A DNA stretch of 64,000 nucleotides, taken from positions 3,224,001 through 3,288,000 of the forward strand of contig JACHMT010000001.1 of the NCBI GenBank assembly GCA_014208095.1. The letters are read 5' to 3'. Below are positions 53,901-63,914 of the stretch, piece after piece (positions within the stretch are counted from its first letter, which is position 1; each line of letters begins with the position of its first letter). The notes under the pieces are model-generated. The model had not been told where the DNA came from. It was given only the letters and a program-made list of their open reading frames with translations, and did no database searches. This DNA is from Actinospineispora eucalypti (GTDB lineage Bacteria > Actinomycetota > Actinomycetes > Mycobacteriales > Pseudonocardiaceae). The position numbers and the translations under genes were made by a program.

Positions 53901-55291
53901 GACCGTTGACCACCCGCACCATCCACCGCAACCGCGCCCGCTCGTTCTACGCGGGGCTGGGCGTGATCGCGGTGACCTCGCTCATCAGCTATATCGCGCT
54001 GACCGCGCAGCAGGGCCCGCCGCTGGCGCCACACACTTACCTGGACGTCGCCTTCGACAACGTCGGCCAGTTGGACACCCAGGCGGACGTGCGGCACAGC
54101 AGCGTGCGCATCGGCCAGGTACGGGCCATCCGCTACGAGCCGGGTCGAGCGGTGGTCACCCTGGCCCTGGACGGGGACCGGCCGGTCTACCGGGACGCAC
54201 GGGCCGCAATGTGGGACCAGTCCGCGCTCGGCCAGAAGTTCGTGGAACTGGACCCCGGCCACCCGTGGGCGGGGCCGCTCGGACAGGGCGAGGAACTGCC
54301 GGCTGAGCGGACCGAGTCGGCCACCGACGTCGACGCCCTGCTCGACACGTTCGACGCGCCGACCAGGGCGGGCCTCACCGGCAGCGTCCGCGCGCTGGGC
54401 CTCGGTGCGGCCGGCCACGGCCCCGGGCTGCGCGAGTTCATCACCAACGGCCCGGACCTTTTGGCAGACACCGGCCGGGTCAGCGCGGCACTGGCCGACC
54501 CGCGCACCGACCTCGGCGGGCTGTTCCGCGCCGGCCAGCGGCTGGCTGCCCAGTTCACCGGTCGGGAGCGCGAGCTCGGCACGCTGGTCCGGCAGACCAG
54601 CGCCACGCTGGCCGCCGTCAACACCGACGACACCCGCCCGCTCGGCGACACGCTCGAGCGTGTACCTGGCGCGCTGACCGACTTCCAAACCATCCTCGAC
54701 TCACTGCAGAGCCCGGTGGCGAACGCCGCCGACGTGGTGCGCGTGGTGCGCCCCGGCGCCGGCGACCTGGGCCGCGCCACGCCCGACGTGCGCGCGCTGC
54801 TGCGGGACGCGCCCGCGCCGCTGCGCCGGGTGCCCGGTGTCTCCGAGGACGCCGAACCCGCGCTGGAAGGCCTGGATTCGGCGTTCCACGACGCCCGCCC
54901 GCTGGCTCCCCGGCTGTCCGAGGGCTTCGCGGGACTGCGCGGGTTCCTGGACGGACTCGCCCCGTACACCCCGGACATCAACCGGTTCTTCACCGACGGA
55001 CCGGACATCTTCCGGGACGGGGAGGACCCGGCGACGCACTACCTGGCGGTGTCCGCCGGCCCGGTCAACTCCTCGTTCGTCGGCGACGCCACCCCGTGCG
55101 CGATCAACAACTACCCGACGCCGGGTGGCGGCGCGTGGCGGGACCACGCCCTGCCCGGGGTCGGCCTGCTGTGCACCACCGGCCAGCACAGTGGTCCGTC
55201 CCCGGGCAAGGGGCCGGCCTACGGCGCCCTGCCACTGCCGCTCGGCCCGACCGGGCACTCGGACAACGACGAGGGGAGGCAGGGCCGGTGA
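53897..55291 (+). CDS. mceC: Mce family protein C
   Basis: 464 residues from GTG 53897. Helix about 18-38, MCE domain about 45-125 (NVGQLDTQADVRHSSVRIGQ, ALGQKFVELDPGH), rod, and a C-terminal segment with DATPCAINNYPTPGGGAW. Its TGA overlaps the next start. Confidence 0.9.
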   Translation: MRPLTTRTIHRNRARSFYAGLGVIAVTSLISYIALTAQQGPPLAPHTYLDVAFDNVGQLDTQADVRHSSVRIGQVRAIRYEPGRAVVTLALDGDRPVYRDARAAMWDQSALGQKFVELDPGHPWAGPLGQGEELPAERTESATDVDALLDTFDAPTRAGLTGSVRALGLGAAGHGPGLREFITNGPDLLADTGRVSAALADPRTDLGGLFRAGQRLAAQFTGRERELGTLVRQTSATLAAVNTDDTRPLGDTLERVPGALTDFQTILDSLQSPVANAADVVRVVRPGAGDLGRATPDVRALLRDAPAPLRRVPGVSEDAEPALEGLDSAFHDARPLAPRLSEGFAGLRGFLDGLAPYTPDINRFFTDGPDIFRDGEDPATHYLAVSAGPVNSSFVGDATPCAINNYPTPGGGAWRDHALPGVGLLCTTGQHSGPSPGKGPAYGALPLPLGPTGHSDNDEGRQGR

Positions 55292-56595
55292 TGGACCCGA
55301 GCACCACGCGGCGGCGCCAGTTATTGACTGGCGCGACGTTCCTGCTTGTCGTGCTGGCGCTGCTGGTCGGCGTGTTCTACAAGCAGGCGCTCCTGGCCAT
55401 GGTCCGCCCCGGCGAGACCATCCAGGCCGAGTTCGCCCGCGCGTACAAGTTGGACCCGGCGGAGAGCGCGGTCAAGATCGCCGGCAGCCCGGTCGGTGTG
55501 GTGCGCTCGGTCGAGCCGACCGAGCGGGGCACCTCGCTGGTCACGATGCGGGTGGACGAGGATACCCGGCGCCTGCTCGGCGAGGCGCCGACCGCCATGG
55601 TCCGGCCGACCACGATCCTGGGCGGCCGCTACTACGTGGACCTGCGGCCGGGTGGCCGCCCGGGGGCTTTCCTCGCCGAACGCATCCCGGTGGAGCGGGC
55701 GAAGACCCCGGTGGAGCTGAACGAGGCGCTGGAGGGGCTGCAGCCGCGTGCCGTCGAGGGCATGCGCGGCACTCTCGCCCAGGTTGACCAGACTCTGCGC
55801 GCCGGAGGCTCGGACGCGCTGCGCGAGTTCGTCACCGCCGCGCCGGCGCCGCTGCGCTCCCTCGGCCCGGTGGTGGCCTCGGCGCGCGGCGAGCAGCCCG
55901 AGGTCGACCTGGCCCGGCTGGTCACCGACACCGACAAAGCCGCCGGGGCGCTGCTGCGGCGCGATGGCCAGCTCGACGGCGTGCTCCGTTCCCTCGACAC
56001 CGCCACCGCCGCGCTGGCCGAGCGGCGCGGCCCACTAGCCGAGGGCGTGGACCGGCTGCCGTCCGCGCTCGCCGCGATCGACCTGGCCGCCCGCCGGGTC
56101 AGCGTCACGCTGGACGACCTGCGCGACACGGCCCCCCGCCTGCACGACACCGCCGCCGAGTTCGACCCGCTGATGGCCCGGTTGGACCCGATGCTGGCCG
56201 AGCTGCGCCCGGTGACCGCCCGGCTGCCCGGCGTGCTGCGGGACGGGCGCTCACTGGTGCACCAGCTGATCCCGGTCAGCACCCTCGGGCGCGACGTGTT
56301 CGACGACCTGCGCGGCCCGGTGCTGGACCGGATCAACGGGCCGGTCAACGACATGCTGCGTACCGAGTGGAAGGGCACCGGCCGGTTCGCCGGCGGGGGC
56401 GACAACGGCAACAACGTCTATCAACAGATTGCCGCGATGATCTCCAACGTGGCGAACAGCACCGTGCAGCACGACCAGAACGGCTCGGCGATCAACTTCG
56501 AGCTCGGTGAGGGACCTTCGATGGTCAACGGCATGCCGTTCGGGCTGGACAACATGACGGGTCGACTCGACGGGATCGGTGGGCCGCCACGATGA
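55291..56595 (+). CDS. mceD: Mce family protein D
   Basis: 434 residues from ATG 55291; an in-frame GTG at 55288 is an alternative. N-terminal helix about 10-32, MCE domain about 42-122 (ESAVKIAGSPVGVVRSVEPT, TILGGRYYVDLRPGG), rod to about residue 340 and a polar tail (GNNVYQQIAAMISNVANSTV). Overlaps mceE by ATGA. Confidence 0.9.
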   Translation: MDPSTTRRRQLLTGATFLLVVLALLVGVFYKQALLAMVRPGETIQAEFARAYKLDPAESAVKIAGSPVGVVRSVEPTERGTSLVTMRVDEDTRRLLGEAPTAMVRPTTILGGRYYVDLRPGGRPGAFLAERIPVERAKTPVELNEALEGLQPRAVEGMRGTLAQVDQTLRAGGSDALREFVTAAPAPLRSLGPVVASARGEQPEVDLARLVTDTDKAAGALLRRDGQLDGVLRSLDTATAALAERRGPLAEGVDRLPSALAAIDLAARRVSVTLDDLRDTAPRLHDTAAEFDPLMARLDPMLAELRPVTARLPGVLRDGRSLVHQLIPVSTLGRDVFDDLRGPVLDRINGPVNDMLRTEWKGTGRFAGGGDNGNNVYQQIAAMISNVANSTVQHDQNGSAINFELGEGPSMVNGMPFGLDNMTGRLDGIGGPPR

Positions 56596-57863
56596 CCAAC
56601 CCTTCTCGCGGGCGCCAGCACCGGTGCCGGTCGCTGGCGCTGGCCTGGACCAGGCTGCGCACCGTGCCCGGCATGTTCCGGGACGTCGCCGCACTCGTCG
56701 TGGTCGCCGCCCTCGGCCTCGCCGCGCTCGGCGTGATCCTGGCCAACGAGGACGTGCGGTGGCCGTGGCAGCCGTCCCGGTTCAGCTTCCGGGCCGAGGT
56801 CGCCGACGCGGTCGCGGTGAACCCCTCCAAGCACCAAGAGGTGCGCATCGCGGGCGTGGTGGTCGGCGCCATCGTCGCCGCCGAGCCCACCGCGCGGGGC
56901 ACCAGCGTGCTGACCCTCGAGGTGGACCGGGGCAACCCGGTGTACGACGACGCGCGGGTGGTGTTGCGCCCGGAGAACCCGCTCAACCAGATGTACGTCG
57001 CGCTGTCCCCGGGCGGCCCGCCCGGCAAGGAACTGCCCGAGGGCGGCCTGATCCCGATCGGCCAAACCAGCCGGCCCGTGCAGGCCGACGAGATCCTCTA
57101 CAAGCTCGACGAGCGCAGCCGGCGCGCGCTGACCATCCTGCTGTCCCAGTCGGACATCGCGCTCGCCGACGCCCCGCGCACCGTGCCGGCCGCGCTGCGC
57201 CAGGCCACCGGCACGCTGACCGGGCTCCAACCGGTCGCCGACGCGCTCACCCAGCGGCGCGCGAAGATAGCCACCCTGGTCTCCAGCTTCTCCCGGATCG
57301 CCGGCGCGGTCGGCGGCAACGACCAGCGCCTGGCCGACCTGATGAACGCCACCCAGACCACCCTGGACGTGCTGGCCCGCGGCGACGAGCGGGTGCGCGC
57401 CGCACTGGCCGCGCTCCCCGGGGCCACCGACGCGCTGCACACCTCGCTGACCCAGGTCGCCGGGCTCACCGACGAGCTGAACCCGGCCGTGCACGAGCTG
57501 CGCGACGCCAGTGACCAACTACCCGGCGCGCTCGACCGGCTGCACGACACCGTGGACGAGGTGCACGACCTGCTGCCGGTGGCGCGCGAGGTGGTCGGGC
57601 GCGCGGCACCCACGCTGGACGACCTCACCCCGGTCATCCGGGATGTGAGCCACGGGTTGCGCGACATCGCGCCGTTCACCCACAAGCTCGATCCGGCGAC
57701 CAGGACGCTGGTTCCCGGCCTGGACGGGCTCGCCGCGTTCTTCTACAACAACAGCGGGATCTTCCAACCCTCGGACGCGCACGGCGGTTGGGGCCGGGGC
57801 CAGCTGAACATCAACGTCACCAGTCCGTTCGGCAACGCGCACCGCGGAGGTTCCAACAGATGA
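56592..57863 (+). CDS. mceE: Mce family protein E, without visible lipobox
   Basis: 423 residues. N-terminal helix about 30-52 (FRDVAALVVVAALGLAALGV), MCE domain about 60-145 (KHQEVRIAGVVVGAIVAAEP, RPENPLNQMYVALSPGG). In many actinobacteria the fifth Mce protein is a lipoprotein; here no L-x-x-C lipobox follows the helix, so it is probably membrane-anchored like the others. Overlaps mceF by ATGA. Confidence 0.85.
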   Translation: MTNPSRGRQHRCRSLALAWTRLRTVPGMFRDVAALVVVAALGLAALGVILANEDVRWPWQPSRFSFRAEVADAVAVNPSKHQEVRIAGVVVGAIVAAEPTARGTSVLTLEVDRGNPVYDDARVVLRPENPLNQMYVALSPGGPPGKELPEGGLIPIGQTSRPVQADEILYKLDERSRRALTILLSQSDIALADAPRTVPAALRQATGTLTGLQPVADALTQRRAKIATLVSSFSRIAGAVGGNDQRLADLMNATQTTLDVLARGDERVRAALAALPGATDALHTSLTQVAGLTDELNPAVHELRDASDQLPGALDRLHDTVDEVHDLLPVAREVVGRAAPTLDDLTPVIRDVSHGLRDIAPFTHKLDPATRTLVPGLDGLAAFFYNNSGIFQPSDAHGGWGRGQLNINVTSPFGNAHRGGSNR

Positions 57864-59167
57864 GCGCACCCGTCTCGGCGGCCTCGCCGCGCCGGCTGGC
57901 GACGGTGGCCGCGTTCGTCGGCGCCTGTGTGGTGTTCGTCGCCTACATGTGGCTGAACGCCGGCGGGTCGATCCTGGGGTTCGACAACCTGTCCGGCTAC
58001 CGGTTCAGCGCGCAGGTCACCGATGTGGACAACCTCGTCGAGTTCTCCGACGTGGCCATCGCCGGCGTTCCGGTCGGCAAGATCAACCACATCGAGCGGC
58101 TCCCCGACCGGGCCCGGCTGGACATCGTGCTGAACCCGGACGCCCCCACCCCGCACGAGGGAGTGACCGTCCAGGTCAGCGAGAAGTCGCTGGCCGGACA
58201 GTCCTACCTGCGCATCGTGGACGGCACCGGCGCCGAACTGCCCGACGGCACCGTGCTGCCGCTGTCCGCGAGCCGGCCCAGCGTCCAGCTGCGCGACGTG
58301 CTCGCCGGGCTGCCCGCGCCGACCAGACAGGCGCTCGGCGCCACCCTCCGCTCCGCCGGCCTCGCCACCGACAACCGGCAGGACGACGTGCGCGCCGCCT
58401 TCGACGGCCTGGCCCGGCTGGGCGCCGGCGGCCACACCGCCCTCGACGCTCTGACCGCGCAGGGCGAGGACATCCGCGAGCTGGGCGGCGCGCTCACCGA
58501 GGTACTGACCGCCCTCGGCGGCGGCCAGCACGACCTGGAACGCGCCGTGCGGGGCGCCGGACAGATCGTCTCGGCGACGGCGAGCCAACAGGGCCCGCTG
58601 GAGGAGTCGATGCGGCTGCTGCCCGGCTTCCTGGACCAGATCCACGAGTCGACCCCGGGGTTCACCCGCCTGTCCGGCGCGCTGGACCCGATCGCGGCCG
58701 ACCTGCGCGCCGCCGCGCCCGACCTCAACGCGGCGCTGGCCGAGCTGCCCGCACTGGGCGGCGACCTGCGCGGGATGACCGACCCGCTGGACGGCACGCT
58801 GGCGCGGGCACCGGACACGCTGCGCCGAATCGGCCCGTTCGCGCACGACGTGCAGCGGCTCATCCCACCGCTGCGCACGGTCATGAGCGACGTCAACCCG
58901 GTGCTGAACCACGCGCACCCCTACGGCCGTGAGCTGGGCGCGTTCATCGCCAACTTCGGCGCCGCCTTCGCCACCACCGACAGCTACGGCCGGCACCGAT
59001 TGCGCCTGCAGCCGGTCACCAGCGAGTTCGCCGTGGCCGGCGCCGGGCCCGTGGGCCTGCGCGACGGGCTCACCAGCGTGTTCAACCCGCTGCCGAAGCC
59101 GGACCGGGGCTCCGACCTCGGACGGTACGTCGGGCCGTACCCCCGGATCGAGCGGCAGCCGAAGTGA
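57860..59167 (+). CDS. mceF: Mce family protein F
   Basis: 435 residues from ATG 57860. Helix about 10-31, MCE domain about 38-120 (VEFSDVAIAGVPVGKINHIE, VSEKSLAGQSYLRIVDGTG), long rod and a Pro-rich end. The C-terminal YGRELGAFIANFGAAFATTD is typical of the last Mce protein. Overlaps the RND gene by GTGA, so the whole yrbEA-to-transporter run is one coupled operon. Confidence 0.9.
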   Translation: MSAPVSAASPRRLATVAAFVGACVVFVAYMWLNAGGSILGFDNLSGYRFSAQVTDVDNLVEFSDVAIAGVPVGKINHIERLPDRARLDIVLNPDAPTPHEGVTVQVSEKSLAGQSYLRIVDGTGAELPDGTVLPLSASRPSVQLRDVLAGLPAPTRQALGATLRSAGLATDNRQDDVRAAFDGLARLGAGGHTALDALTAQGEDIRELGGALTEVLTALGGGQHDLERAVRGAGQIVSATASQQGPLEESMRLLPGFLDQIHESTPGFTRLSGALDPIAADLRAAAPDLNAALAELPALGGDLRGMTDPLDGTLARAPDTLRRIGPFAHDVQRLIPPLRTVMSDVNPVLNHAHPYGRELGAFIANFGAAFATTDSYGRHRLRLQPVTSEFAVAGAGPVGLRDGLTSVFNPLPKPDRGSDLGRYVGPYPRIERQPK

Positions 59168-61476
59168 CCAGGCCACCGCCGCGCCAGCTGGTGGTGTGGG
59201 TGGTGATCCTGCTGGTCGCGGCCTTCGTCGTCACCGGGCTGGCCCGGCTGCGGCTCGACACCACCCTGTCCTCGCTACTGCCCGCCGACGACCCGGTTCT
59301 CACCGCACTCGGCGAGCGGGACCGAGCCTTCGGCGCGGACCCGATCGCCGTGCTGATCGAGTCGGCCGCGCCGCACGAACTGCTGGTCGCCCCAGCTGAC
59401 CAGGCCGACGCGGGTGGCGGGCAACTACCCCGGCTGCTGTCGCTGGAGGGCAAGCTGGCGCACCTGCCGGACGTGGCGGCGGCGTACGGACCCGCGACCG
59501 TGCTCAACCAGCTGGCCGGGTCCGCGCGGAACCTGCTCGCGCAGATCGGCGACCGCCGCGCCGGCCTGGTCGAGCAGACAAGGCAGATGGACGCGGCGGC
59601 CGGCCGGACCCCGGCACAGACCGAGGCCCACGTGGCCGAAGTCACCGCCGAATTCGACCGGCACTACGGCAGCCTGCTCACCCTGGGCATGCGCGCCGGC
59701 CTGCCCACCCTGCGCAACCCCGAATTCGCCCGCGCGGTGATCTACGACGACGCCGGCAACCCCCGGCCCCAGTGGCGATTCGTGGTGCCGACCGCAAGCT
59801 CGGTGGCGATCCTGGTCCGGCCCCGCGAAGACATGGACCAGGCGGCCACCCAGCGACTGGTGGACACGGTCCGCGCGCTGGCCGAACAGGCCGGGCTCGG
59901 ACAGGCCCGGCTGACCGTGACCGGCGTACCGGTGCTCACCGCGCAGGCCACCAGCCGGGTGCGCACCGAGCTGCCGTACCTCGCCGGGCTGGCCATGCTG
60001 GCGTGCTCGGCGGTGCTGCTGCTCACTCCGTGGCTGCGCGGCCCGAGGCCGCGGCGGTTGCTGCCGCTGGCGCTGACCCTGGTCGGCGGCGCGCTGGTGC
60101 TGGCCGCAATCGGCTGGACAGGCTGGCACATGTCACTGGCCGTCGCCGCCTTCGCGCCGATCGTGCTGGGTTGCGGCAGCGACTTCTCCGTGTACCTCGC
60201 GATGCGCGCGGACCGGCGCACGGTTCTGGTCACCGCGCTGGCCAGCGCCGTGGCGGCAGCCTCGCTGGTGTGCTCAGCGCTTCCGTTCACCCGCGGGCTC
60301 GGCCTCGCGTTGGGCCTCGGGCTGCTCGTGGTCACCGGGCTCGGCCTGTGGCTGACCGGGCGCCGCTCGCCGGTGCCCGCACTCGCTCCGCCGCGCACTC
60401 CGGCCGCGACACAGGCCGGTGATGACCTGGCGCGTCGGGCTCCTCGGTGGGCGCGGCTCGGGGCGCTCGCGGCGGCGGTGGCGGTCGGCGCCGCGGGCTG
60501 GGCTGGGCTGGCCCGGTTACCGGTGGAAGCCAACCCGACGCAGCTGGCCCAGGGCCTGCCGGCGATGGCGGACGTGGCGCACACCGCCGACCTGATGGGC
60601 TCGACCGGCGAGATCGGGCTGCGCATCAGCGGACCCGACGTGCTGAGCCCAACCGTGCTGGACTGGTCGCGCCAGGCACAGAACGCACTGCTCGGCGCGG
60701 CCGCCGGCGCACTGCGCCCGGTCCTCACCCCGCCGGACCTGCTGCGATTCCTGGGGTCCGACGCGACCCAGGGACAGATCGACTCGGCGGTGCAGCTGCT
60801 GCCTTCCTACCTGACCGAGGCGATCGTCCGGCCGGACCGGACCCAGGCCCTGATGATTTTCGGCGCGGAGCTGGGAGATCTCGATCAGCTGCGGGGACTG
60901 CTGGACCGTGCGCTCGCCGCGCTCCCGCCGGCGCCGGCGGGCGTGCACACGGAGTTCGTCGGCCTGCCGGTTGTCGCGGTCCACGGCTCACAGCTTCTCG
61001 CCGACGACCGCTACCTCACCAGCCTGCTCGGTGTGCTGGCCGCCTCAGCGGTGCTGGCCGCCGGGTTACGCCGACGCGGCGACGCGGCGCGGGCGTTGGT
61101 CGCCGCACTGCTGTCCACCGGCTGGGGACTGGCCCTGCTCACCGCCCTGGGTATCGCGGTCAACCCGCTGACCGCCGCGCTCGGCTCGCTGGCCACCGTG
61201 ACCGCCACCGAGTTCGCCGTGCTGTTCGCCGCGGCGCACCGAGACAGCCGGCCCGACCTGCGGCGCGCGGTACTCACCGCGGGACTCGTCGCCGCAGCCG
61301 GCTACCTGAGCCTGACGGTCTCACAACTGCGCCTGCTCACCGAGTTCGGCCTGCTGCTCGCGACGGTGGTCGCACTGTCCTACCTGGCCGCGCGCCTCAC
61401 CCTGTGGGTGGCCCCGGTCGCGTATGAAGCGCCCGCTCCGCCGTCCGTTCCCGAACACCCCGGCGGCGCACGGTAG
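59164..61476 (+). CDS. MmpL/RND-superfamily transporter
   Basis: 770 residues from GTG 59164. The layout is helix, ~220-residue extracytoplasmic domain, five or six helices (from about 272), a second soluble domain (about 440-610) and further helices to the C-terminus, as in RND proteins. DFSVYLAMRADRRT resembles the functional Asp/Tyr helix region of MmpL proteins. Mce operons usually end in Mas accessory genes; here an RND protein takes that place, perhaps handling the same lipid-like cargo. It overlaps the convergent ferredoxin gene by 80 bp. Confidence 0.85.
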   Translation: MTRPPPRQLVVWVVILLVAAFVVTGLARLRLDTTLSSLLPADDPVLTALGERDRAFGADPIAVLIESAAPHELLVAPADQADAGGGQLPRLLSLEGKLAHLPDVAAAYGPATVLNQLAGSARNLLAQIGDRRAGLVEQTRQMDAAAGRTPAQTEAHVAEVTAEFDRHYGSLLTLGMRAGLPTLRNPEFARAVIYDDAGNPRPQWRFVVPTASSVAILVRPREDMDQAATQRLVDTVRALAEQAGLGQARLTVTGVPVLTAQATSRVRTELPYLAGLAMLACSAVLLLTPWLRGPRPRRLLPLALTLVGGALVLAAIGWTGWHMSLAVAAFAPIVLGCGSDFSVYLAMRADRRTVLVTALASAVAAASLVCSALPFTRGLGLALGLGLLVVTGLGLWLTGRRSPVPALAPPRTPAATQAGDDLARRAPRWARLGALAAAVAVGAAGWAGLARLPVEANPTQLAQGLPAMADVAHTADLMGSTGEIGLRISGPDVLSPTVLDWSRQAQNALLGAAAGALRPVLTPPDLLRFLGSDATQGQIDSAVQLLPSYLTEAIVRPDRTQALMIFGAELGDLDQLRGLLDRALAALPPAPAGVHTEFVGLPVVAVHGSQLLADDRYLTSLLGVLAASAVLAAGLRRRGDAARALVAALLSTGWGLALLTALGIAVNPLTAALGSLATVTATEFAVLFAAAHRDSRPDLRRAVLTAGLVAAAGYLSLTVSQLRLLTEFGLLLATVVALSYLAARLTLWVAPVAYEAPAPPSVPEHPGGAR

Positions 61477-61765
61477 CCGACCCCTGCACCTGCGTACGGC
61501 AGGCCAGGCGGGCACTCGGCTCGCCCGCCTCCACCCCGAGCGCGAGCCGCGCGGACTCGGCGGCGGACCGCTCGACCAACACATCCGCGCCGTCCTCAAC
61601 GACTATGTGACACACTCCGCACTCGCCATCCCCACCGCAGATCGTCGGCCAGCGCAGGCCGTGCCGGATCGCCGCCCGGAACACCGTCTCCCCCTCGCGC
61701 ACATCGAAGGTGATGTCCGCGGGCAGGACCCGCACACGACCGACGATCGCCGCTCCGTCGGACAT
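61397..61765 (-). CDS. 2Fe-2S ferredoxin
   Basis: 122 residues from ATG 61765. Cluster ligands are Cys43, Cys49 and Cys52 (CGGDGECGVC) with the fourth at Cys89 (LACR), the plant/adrenodoxin-type pattern. GETVFRAAIRHGLRWPT is the usual lead-in. It probably supplies electrons to the P450 or the Rieske oxygenase of the regulon. The last ~30 residues are basic and unusual for a ferredoxin; that part overlaps the end of the transporter gene on the other strand. Confidence 0.85.
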   Translation of the reverse strand: MSDGAAIVGRVRVLPADITFDVREGETVFRAAIRHGLRWPTICGGDGECGVCHIVVEDGADVLVERSAAESARLALGVEAGEPSARLACRTQVQGSATVRRRGVRERTAERALHTRPGPPTG

Positions 61766-61782
61766 CCGTGCTCCGTTCCAAT

Positions 61783-61799
61783 AGCGACTACTGGTCTCT
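61783..61799. promoter_or_regulatory. Regulon operator site 7
   Basis: AGCGAC-TACTG-GTCTCT: left arm perfect, one mismatch on the right. It lies 18 bp upstream of the ferredoxin start. Confidence 0.75.
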
Positions 61800-62061
61800 A
61801 GCATGGGTGGTTTGATCCCATCCCGAACCGATGCCGCGCGGCGCAAGGTCGACGCGCACGGCCCGGCAGCGATCGGGGTCGGCGCATTCGGCTCGGAACC
61901 GGGGCACGCGGCTGCCCGCGGGCTGGTCGGAGAGGCCGGCGGTCGGTTCAAGTGTTGATCGCCGGCGAGCAGACGCGTGAATTGGTGCTCGGCGCGGCGG
62001 GAACCGGCCACGGCAACGACCGCGAACCCGGCGGCGGACCCGCGCCCGGTAGGCGGGCGGC
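61800..62061. other. Intergenic; possible 51-aa ORF
   Basis: A plus-strand frame from ATG 61803 to TGA 61958 encodes 51 residues (IGVGAFGSEPGHAAARGLVG) just after operator site 7. It has no Shine-Dalgarno sequence and may be a remnant. Nothing else recognised. Confidence 0.3.
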
Positions 62062-62793
62062 TCAGTCGGCCGCGCGGTCGATCGCCCTGATAACCAGCGC
62101 GGTCATCGCGATGATCCATACAAAAAACACACCCAGCGGAATCCAAATGGCGAAGATCCCGTTGAAGGCGAGTGGTCCGTCCTTGAAGAAGACCATCAGG
62201 CCGCCCGGCACCGACAGCAGCGCGACCCACACGCTCAGGTAGCCAGCCCAGCGGGGGAACACCGGCGCCCCGCCCCGGTCGGCGAAGATGGCGAACCCGA
62301 CCGCCAGATACCAGGCGAACAGCGGTGACCAGTCGAAGACAAAGAAGAACCAGCCGAGGTCGGAGAACGCCCTGGTCAATTCAGCGGACACCGCATCGGG
62401 ACGGAACGAGGCGACGCCCCAAGAGATCACACTGGCCACGCCAATGATCGTGGCCACGCCGAACGCCGCGACCTGCACGAAGGTCAGTGCCGTCGACGAC
62501 GTCTTGATCCGGCTGGTCTGCGCGGTGATCGAGGCCCCCCACAGCAGGATCAGTCCCATGCCGGCCATCATCAGCGCCAGCCCGCCACGCACCCGGACCG
62601 GGTTCTCGGCGTAGAAGGCGCGGATCTGCTCGGCGCCGGCCGACGGCTCCGGCGGCGGCCAGAGGCCAGCAACCATCAGTCCCCCGCCGATCAGCAGAAT
62701 CAGCAACGGGCCACACCAGGCGCAGGCCAACTGCTGGCCGCGCGACACCACGGGGTCTGCGGCGGGCTGTGCGATCAGCTGCGTGTGCACCAT
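62062..62793 (-). CDS. Multi-pass membrane protein, right boundary of the regulon
   Basis: 243 residues with about six helices (CGPLLILLIGGGLMVAGLW, GGLALMMAGMGLILLWGASI, LGWFFFVFDWSPLFAW and others). Paralogue of 36448-37161; identical landmarks include FPRWAGYLS and PGGLM-x-FFK. Operator site 8 lies about 74 bp upstream. The pair at opposite ends of the cluster suggests an ancient duplication and a shared, unknown function. Confidence 0.75.
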   Translation of the reverse strand: MVHTQLIAQPAADPVVSRGQQLACAWCGPLLILLIGGGLMVAGLWPPPEPSAGAEQIRAFYAENPVRVRGGLALMMAGMGLILLWGASITAQTSRIKTSSTALTFVQVAAFGVATIIGVASVISWGVASFRPDAVSAELTRAFSDLGWFFFVFDWSPLFAWYLAVGFAIFADRGGAPVFPRWAGYLSVWVALLSVPGGLMVFFKDGPLAFNGIFAIWIPLGVFFVWIIAMTALVIRAIDRAAD

Positions 62794-62866
62794 CTCGGGC
62801 CTCCCGGATCGAGGTCTCGTCGGTGAGCTCGGACCTGTAGTAACGCAGAAGATGCATGCTCAGTCA

Positions 62867-62883
62867 AGCGACCGCCAGTCGCT
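62867..62883. promoter_or_regulatory. Regulon operator site 8
   Basis: AGCGAC-CGCCA-GTCGCT: both arms perfect; the best match of the eight and the right-hand end of the regulon. Confidence 0.85.
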
Positions 62884-63914
62884 TGTCGGCGAAACGGCTC
62901 GCGCGGCCGCCGGGCGGCTTCGGTCAGTACCAACCCGTCCGGGCAGTAGGGGGCGGCGTGGCGCAGACGGTGGTCGCTAAGTCGGGTGACGCATGTGTTG
63001 TTGCCGGCCGTGATGTTGCCGCAGTGGGCGGATCTGACCGGGAAGATCGGAGTAGCGTTGGCGCCGAAGGCCGTGGCCGTGGGTTTCGGCTGATCGTGGT
63101 GGCTTGGATCGCCGGGCGGAGTCGCGAGGATCCGGGTCTCGGTGCTGACGGCGGGGAGAGCGTGACAACGACCGCGATCCCTGAGGCTCGGCGGGGGATG
63201 AGCCAGGCTGCTTGGCCGCCGCGCCCTCGCTCAACCGCGTGTGGCGTGGGAACCGCATGCCGCCTCGGGCACGACAATGATCGCCGCCTGGAGGTTCGGG
63301 GGACGACACCCGGGCGGCGATCTTGGCCCGGACAGACGAGCCGACGCGGACACTCAAAGCTTATACTCTTACTCTCGGTGCTCGGCTGCGGGCCGCCGCC
63401 GCGACATCGCCCGCCGGTCACAGTCCTGGGTTTGCGATGGTTCGCATGGTTCAGCACTTGCGAAGTTCACTACATGCGAAGAGCATGAATGCTCGCTGTG
63501 CTTGGCCCGGGTGAGAATGTGGCGTGGGAGCGATGAGCCGATCCAGGACTGTCCTGCGTGGACAGGCCGAGGACACCGTGCGGTGTTGAACGCCGTGCGG
63601 CGGGTTGGTCACGATGAACGCGCCAAGTTTCATGCGGCCCAGTTAGCGGAGCTGTTCGAGTTGGCTCCCCGTCACGGTATCGACACCGCGGCGTGGGTCG
63701 ACCCGGCGGTGCGAGCGTTCGCCGCTCTCAGCCGCCGACTCGAGCCGCTGGCGACGATGTCGAGGTCTTGTAGGGCCACATCAAGTCAAACACGCCGACC
63801 GCCGCGTAGCGCCATGGTGCACAACAGCCGCGAGGTGACCGACATGTGCGGGCACGACGGCGTCGGTGGTTATCGACCAGCGCGGGATTCCAGACACTAA
63901 CGGCGGGGATCGAG
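62884..63914. other. About 1-kb stretch with no firm gene
   Basis: No recognised gene. A plus-strand frame from about 63520 contains a protein-like piece (RVGHDERAKFHAAQLAELFE, APRHGIDTAAWVDPAVRAFA), but its start and end look degraded. An AT-richer segment near 63355-63380 (AAGCTTATACTCTTACTCTC) could be a promoter. GAGCATGAATGCTC near 63482 is a small dyad. Confidence 0.4.

Noticed and set aside
62970..62985. GGTCGCTAAG as a ninth regulon operator
   Set aside because: Only one half-site matches; the opposite arm is absent and no gene starts nearby.
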